Assembly (NCBI GenBank): GCA_964573885.1
Contig: CAZNLL010000024.1
Span: forward strand, 1-36,509
Length of the DNA stretch: 36,509 nt
Direction: 5' to 3'
Origin: CAZNLL01 sp964573885
GTDB lineage: Bacteria > Desulfobacterota > DSM-4660 > Desulfatiglandales > Desulfatiglandaceae
Positions within the stretch are counted from its first letter, which is position 1, and the number at the start of each line of letters is the position of its first letter. Below the pieces are notes generated by a model. It did not search any database, was not told where the DNA came from, and was given only the letters and a program-made list of their open reading frames with translations. The position numbers and the translations under genes were made by a program. This document shows, one piece after another, positions 32,521 through 36,509 of this stretch.

Positions 32521-32551
32521 GAAAAAGTCACTGAGTGAGGAGGGAAACGGA

Positions 32552-33823
32552 ATGGACCATCAGGAAAAGGTACCAAACAGGTTGAATAGCGTTTCCAAGA
32601 TAGGAAATATGATGCTGGCCTCCTTTGAAGATATCAAAAGGCAGGCTGCTGAAGGGAAGAAGATGGTGTGGGCCAATGGCTTGCCCGGCTTTCTCTTGGC
32701 AAGAGGGGCCGGCCTGCCCGTGCTTCATGCGGAAGGTCTTATTGCAGGCTTGGCGGCTAAAGGCCTGGTGAAGCCTTTGCAGGATGCGGCCGAGGCTTTC
32801 GGTTTATTGCCTGACGGGTGTTCCTATGCCCGCAGTTTTATCGGCCTGGCCAGAATCGTTAACGGGGATTACTCTATAGATACCTATCCCAACGCCGAGC
32901 TTTATCGGCTGCCCAGGCCGGATGTGTATATCAATGTCCCAGGGGCCGGCTGCGGCACCGGGCGTCTTTGGGGAGATTCTGTGGCCAGCATTTTTGGCAT
33001 CCCAGCCTTTCACATGGAGCCCCGTGTCAACTGGGAGGTTTCGGATCTGGAGTACAACCTCTCTGATATGATCCGTCAGGAGCGCCAGTTTATCGGCCTT
33101 CTTGAAAAGGTCACCGGAAAGCCCTACGACTGGGATCTTCTGGAAGAAGTGATGGGAGAGGTGAAGCGGGCTGTCACCTTGAGATATGAAATCATGGATC
33201 TTTGCAAGAACATCCCGGCCCCGGCCAGTTTTTTTGATATGGCGGCCAGCATAGGACCTGTGTGCCATCTGGTGGGACTACCCGGGACAGGAGATCTGCT
33301 TGAAGAGATGAAGAGGGAAGTGGAACAAAGAGTCGCCGAGGGCATAGGTGCTGTGCCCAGGGAACGGTTTCGCCTTTACTGGAACGGCATTATGACCTGG
33401 CCGAGGCTGGGGATTTTAGGCAGGAAATTTGCCTCAATGGATGCCTGCGTAGTTGCAGGCGCCTACACACACCTGATTTTCCTTCCCAGGCCTGAACGCA
33501 TCGACCCTGAAAAACCTTTAGAGAGCATTGCCTATAATCTCTGCGAAGTCCTCCTCAACTACGATTACGCCGCCAATGTGGAGGGAATCGCCCGGATGTG
33601 CAGGGAGTACAGCATCGACGGTCTGGTTATGAGTGAGACCCAGACGTGCAGGGCGTCCAACAGCTCAAACTTTGCCATCATGGAAGGGGTTGCCAGAAAA
33701 CTGGGTATCCCTGCCACGACCATGGGGGGCGATTCCTGCGATGAAAGGTTCTACAGTGAGGCCCAGGCGGATACCCGGCTACAGGCCCTTTTGGAGACCA
33801 TCGAGGCGGGCGGAAAGGGGTAG
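32552..33823 (+). CDS. 2-hydroxyacyl-CoA dehydratase-family subunit (HgdA/BcrC-like)
   Basis: This 423-residue partner subunit has a long N-terminal domain containing LPDGCSYARSFIGL near 87-100 and NVPGAGCGTGRLWG near 128-141, and a C-terminal domain with SETQTCRASNSSNFAIMEG near 365-383 and GGDSCDERFYSE near 398-409. Cysteines at these places hold the second [4Fe-4S] cluster in the family. The sequence is more divergent than the other subunit. GGAGG stands about 8 bases before the ATG. It is 31 bases from the upstream subunit and 39 from the hydrolase gene that follows. Confidence 0.83.
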   Translation: MDHQEKVPNRLNSVSKIGNMMLASFEDIKRQAAEGKKMVWANGLPGFLLARGAGLPVLHAEGLIAGLAAKGLVKPLQDAAEAFGLLPDGCSYARSFIGLARIVNGDYSIDTYPNAELYRLPRPDVYINVPGAGCGTGRLWGDSVASIFGIPAFHMEPRVNWEVSDLEYNLSDMIRQERQFIGLLEKVTGKPYDWDLLEEVMGEVKRAVTLRYEIMDLCKNIPAPASFFDMAASIGPVCHLVGLPGTGDLLEEMKREVEQRVAEGIGAVPRERFRLYWNGIMTWPRLGILGRKFASMDACVVAGAYTHLIFLPRPERIDPEKPLESIAYNLCEVLLNYDYAANVEGIARMCREYSIDGLVMSETQTCRASNSSNFAIMEGVARKLGIPATTMGGDSCDERFYSEAQADTRLQALLETIEAGGKG

Positions 33824-33862
33824 GCGGGAACCTGTGCAGATCGTTCATGGGTTTTGGCGGGT

Positions 33863-34951
33863 ATGGATGAAATAGGCGAAGGGCTCATGGAGGGGCTCCG
33901 GCAAGGCGTCTACCCAGGAGCGGTTCTCCTGGTGGGAAAAGGGGATGAGATTGTCTTTTTCCAGGCCGTGGGTCATCGCGCACTGATCCCCCGGGAAAGG
34001 CCCATGGAAGATGAGACTATCTTTGACCTGGCTTCCTTGACCAAACCTCTGGCAACCGCACTGGCCATACTGAAAATGGTGGATCAAGGGATAATTGCCC
34101 TTGACGAGCCCCTGCACGATTTGCTTCCCCTGCCCGTGCCGGAAGGCAAACAGGGAATAACCCCGAGGCTTTTATTAAGCCATTCTGGGGGCTTTAAGGA
34201 CTGGGAACCCTTTTATCTGGACCTTGTTCATGTCGAGGCCGAAAAAAGAAAGGTGCAGTTAAGGCACCGGCTCCTTCACATGCCCCTGGCCTACAAGCCC
34301 GGCCAGAAGACGGTTTACAGCGACCTGGGGTTTATGCTCCTTGAATGGGTTATTGAAGAAAGGTCGGGGAGCAGCCTGCCCCAGTTCATGGCCCGCCATA
34401 TCTTCGGTGCCCTCTCACTTAGAAGGACCCTTTTCGTGGATGAGGGCGGTTCAATGTCTCTGGGCTCGGATCAGTTTGCAGCTACGGAGGACTGCCCCTG
34501 GCGGAAAAGGGTGGTTGCGGGGTTTGTCCATGATGAAAACGCCTATGCCCTGGGTGGCTACTCCGGCCATGCGGGCCTCTTTGGTTCGGCACGGGAAGTA
34601 TACAGCGTGGCCCACCTCTTATTGTCTCACTTTCGGGGTGAACGCGACGATTTTTTCAGGCCGGAAACGGTAAGAGAATTTCTCAGAAGGCATGAGCCCG
34701 CCGCGGGCGGCACGTGGGCGCTGGGATGGGATACCCCTTCTTCCAAGGGGTCGAGTTCGGGGGTCTATTTTTCACCGGACAGTGTGGGGCATCTGGGCTT
34801 TACAGGTACCTCGGTGTGGGTGGATCTGGCAAAGGGGGTGATTGTCGTCCTCCTCACCAACCGCATCCATCCCAGCCGAAAGAACCAGAAGATCAGGGAA
34901 TTTCGACCAAAAATGCACAACCTGGTGATGGAGGCCCTGGGAGAGGGCTGA
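33863..34951 (+). CDS. Beta-lactamase-fold serine hydrolase
   Basis: This 362-residue class C beta-lactamase/esterase-like enzyme has its nucleophile and lysine in SLTKP (about 58-62), the tyrosine motif YSDLGF (about 152-157), and a late GHLGFTGTSVWVDL replacing the KTG box. There is no signal peptide, so it acts in the cytoplasm. Family members cleave esters or amides and rarely lactams; the substrate is unknown. It may hydrolyse a product of the dehydratase system whose genes lie 39 bases upstream. The start is uncertain: ATG 33863 or TTG 33854, neither with a good ribosome binding site. Confidence 0.82.
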   Translation: MDEIGEGLMEGLRQGVYPGAVLLVGKGDEIVFFQAVGHRALIPRERPMEDETIFDLASLTKPLATALAILKMVDQGIIALDEPLHDLLPLPVPEGKQGITPRLLLSHSGGFKDWEPFYLDLVHVEAEKRKVQLRHRLLHMPLAYKPGQKTVYSDLGFMLLEWVIEERSGSSLPQFMARHIFGALSLRRTLFVDEGGSMSLGSDQFAATEDCPWRKRVVAGFVHDENAYALGGYSGHAGLFGSAREVYSVAHLLLSHFRGERDDFFRPETVREFLRRHEPAAGGTWALGWDTPSSKGSSSGVYFSPDSVGHLGFTGTSVWVDLAKGVIVVLLTNRIHPSRKNQKIREFRPKMHNLVMEALGEG

Positions 34952-35035
34952 TCCTTGACAGAGATAAGTGAAGGGGAAATGATTCTTATCGGGGAAGCTT
35001 TTATCCCCCAATATCCAGAATGGAGGGTTAGTTAT

Positions 35036-35566
35036 ATGGGCGAGATTCCTAGCACCATGGATATTATCATGGAAAAGAGCAAAGGTCTGACCATGACCGA
35101 TTCGGAGAAGAAGGCGCTCCGGGAGAAAGAAATGGGTGTCAAGGTCAGAGGTTTGATTCAGAGGTTTATTGATGGAGTCTTTGATGTAGAGAAGATAAGG
35201 GATGAGCTCAAGGCCTTAGCAGAAAAAGGGGACGTGGAGGAAATAAACCGGTTGATCCAGGCCGAGGTCCTGGAGAGGATTGAACCGGGGCAAGAAAACG
35301 ACAGGCTCCTGGAACTCTTGGAGCAAGTAAGCGGAAAAGACAGCTCATCCATCAAAAAGGTATTGGGCGAATTTAATGAGAGAATGGACAGGGAGAAGGA
35401 GGTGCGGCAAGGAGACCTGCGGGAAGCATTGAGAAAGAAGGGTATATCCGGTTCAGCCCTTTTGCCCAATCTTATGGCAGATTCTCGGTGGAAGTCATTT
35501 CTCCCTCAAGCCAAGGATGGGCTTAAGGAAGAGTTGAGAAGCCTGGTGAATAAGCATTCCTTTTGA
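35036..35566 (+). CDS. Helical protein, unknown function
   Basis: This 176-residue protein has almost only charged helices. The segment from about residue 20 to 140 is rich in Lys, Glu, Arg and Leu and probably forms coiled coil, followed by GISGSALLPNL, a more conserved-looking motif, and DSRWKSFLP. There is no signal peptide or membrane segment. The ATG at 35036 has GGAGGG 8 bases upstream; 27 more codons to a TTG at 34955 lack support. I do not recognise the family. It lies between the hydrolase gene and a membrane glycosyltransferase, on the same strand. Confidence 0.65.
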   Translation: MGEIPSTMDIIMEKSKGLTMTDSEKKALREKEMGVKVRGLIQRFIDGVFDVEKIRDELKALAEKGDVEEINRLIQAEVLERIEPGQENDRLLELLEQVSGKDSSSIKKVLGEFNERMDREKEVRQGDLREALRKKGISGSALLPNLMADSRWKSFLPQAKDGLKEELRSLVNKHSF

Positions 35567-35587
35567 AAGATTTTACTGAGGCAATTT

Positions 35588-36509
35588 ATGTCCGGGATGC
35601 GAGCCCTGACCCTTCCGGTTTTGATTGCCTTGGCCTTGGCCGGGGTCGCCGCTATGGTGTACATGACACCGAAGGGCCCTGGTATCTATTATGATTCCGT
35701 CATATACGTTGACTCGGCCAGGAACCTCTTACTGGGGAAGGGTTATGTTTCAACCCTCGCCGTGTCCTCCAAGGTCAACCTTACCCATGGAGAGCGGCCT
35801 TTGACCTGCTTTCCCCCCCTCTTTCCTTTAATTCTCGCCTTAATCGGACTATGGGGCCCGGATCCTATGAATGGGGCCGGGGGGCTTAATGCCTTTCTCT
35901 TTGGCTTGAACATCCTTTTGGTGGGTCTTGCCCTTCGTAAATATACCCGGGGATCCTTTTATACTTCAGTGCTAGGTTCGTTTCTCATGCTTACCTCCGC
36001 AACCATGCTGAGTGTCCATTCAATAGCACAGACGGAGCCCCTCTTTCTTTTTCTGGGGACTCTGGGAATATTACTGGTGATGAGGTACCTCCGGAACGGA
36101 AGCCGATGGGCCCTTGTTGCCGGATCCGTGGCAATGGCACTGGCATTCCTGACCAGATACGTGGGAGGGGCGCTGATAGTGACAGGTCTGGTGGGTATCC
36201 TGTTTGTGGGTAGTCAAGCATTTTCTAGAAGGGTCATGGATGGGCTGATTTTCCTCGTGGTCAGCGTTTTCCCCATGGGGCTTTTTTTGATGAGGAATAT
36301 CTATATGGCCGGCGATGCAACGGGCAGGAGCTTTTCATTCCACCCCGTGGTCGCTGACTTCTTCAAGGTCCTTTTTATCACGATGGGCTCGTGGATATTC
36401 CCTGGAAGCAACAAGGTTATTCTCTTTCCTGGGCAGGACATATTCACAGGCCTTATCCTGGTGGTCATCTTGACAGGCTTGATTTTTTCGGGAGTGGTTT
36501 TGTTTCACC
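35588..36509 (+). CDS. Membrane glycosyltransferase (ArnT/PMT-like), 3' end cut by window
   Basis: The frame from ATG 35588 stays open to the window end, giving 307 residues. It reads like a GT39/GT83-type glycosyltransferase, which moves sugar from a polyprenyl phosphate to lipid or protein outside the inner membrane. After the first helix (about 5-27) comes YDSVIYVDSARNLLLGKG with the acidic residue expected near the catalytic loop. Multiple helices follow, among them one holding HSIAQTEPLFLF, then the motif LTRYVGG. GAGG lies about 9 bases before the ATG. The C-terminal part is missing. Confidence 0.78.
   Translation, partial: MSGMRALTLPVLIALALAGVAAMVYMTPKGPGIYYDSVIYVDSARNLLLGKGYVSTLAVSSKVNLTHGERPLTCFPPLFPLILALIGLWGPDPMNGAGGLNAFLFGLNILLVGLALRKYTRGSFYTSVLGSFLMLTSATMLSVHSIAQTEPLFLFLGTLGILLVMRYLRNGSRWALVAGSVAMALAFLTRYVGGALIVTGLVGILFVGSQAFSRRVMDGLIFLVVSVFPMGLFLMRNIYMAGDATGRSFSFHPVVADFFKVLFITMGSWIFPGSNKVILFPGQDIFTGLILVVILTGLIFSGVVLFH

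Noticed and set aside
1..36509. CRISPR arrays, tRNA, rRNA and phage genes
   Set aside because: I looked for regular repeats, cloverleaf patterns and phage structural genes on both strands and saw none; a tRNA scan would be decisive.

Overview
The window looks like chromosomal DNA of a strictly anaerobic Gram-negative bacterium, most likely a member of the Desulfobacterota (the former Deltaproteobacteria). This placement is inferred from gene content. Anaerobic enzymes are present: a tungsten-type aldehyde:ferredoxin oxidoreductase, a 2-hydroxyacyl-CoA dehydratase/benzoyl-CoA reductase-type module with its ATP-dependent activase, an HdrD-like Fe-S/CCG protein, an ADP-forming acyl-CoA synthetase subunit and a ferredoxin-nitroreductase. 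A Kdo-pathway isomerase and a TraT-like outer-membrane lipoprotein show an LPS-bearing envelope. Genes are dense, with many overlaps and short gaps. I saw no rRNA, tRNA or CRISPR array.

Layout. 0.3-2.5 kb: a YkgJ-type Cys-cluster protein, a tiny two-helix membrane protein and an unassigned polytopic membrane protein. 2.6-5.5 kb: a cNMP-fold/PilZ regulator, then on the minus strand kdsD overlapping a divergent DapA-fold gene. 5.8-9.7 kb: a nicotinamidase, then a cobalamin riboswitch whose aptamer, antiterminator and terminator can all be traced, controlling btuF-btuC-btuD (cobalamin uptake). 9.7-11.3 kb: an MFS transporter and the C-terminal remnant of a membrane-bound metal-dependent hydrolase.

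11.4-16.4 kb is one tightly packed operon: an HdrD-like Fe-S protein, an ADP-forming acyl-CoA synthetase alpha subunit, a double-hotdog (MaoC-type) hydratase, a thiolase-fold protein and a DUF35 protein. The last three resemble the hydratase/aldolase/DUF35 set of steroid side-chain degradation. The thiolase-fold member has Tyr where thiolases have the catalytic His, so I read it as a possible acyl-CoA retro-aldolase. An IS630-family element (16.5-17.5 kb) sits between this operon and a strong terminator that probably once served it.

17.7-21.3 kb is a signalling pair that converges and overlaps: a GAF-class III nucleotidyl cyclase with unusual active-site residues, and a 782-residue STAS/unassigned/APH-like kinase protein. 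21.6-26.7 kb holds a ferredoxin-nitroreductase, asnA behind a hairpin-rich leader, the aldehyde oxidoreductase, an NTF2-like protein and two small overlapping reading frames. 26.9-30.2 kb holds an FAD-linked oxidase and a TraB-family/TraT-like pair.

30.5-35.0 kb is an operon for radical-type acyl-CoA dehydration or reduction (activase plus two Fe-S subunits), followed by a beta-lactamase-fold serine hydrolase. The window ends with a helical protein of unknown function and a membrane glycosyltransferase cut by the edge. The strongest candidates for undescribed biology are the CCG/ACD/hydratase/aldolase operon, the kdsD/DapA-like overlap and the STAS-kinase/cyclase pair.
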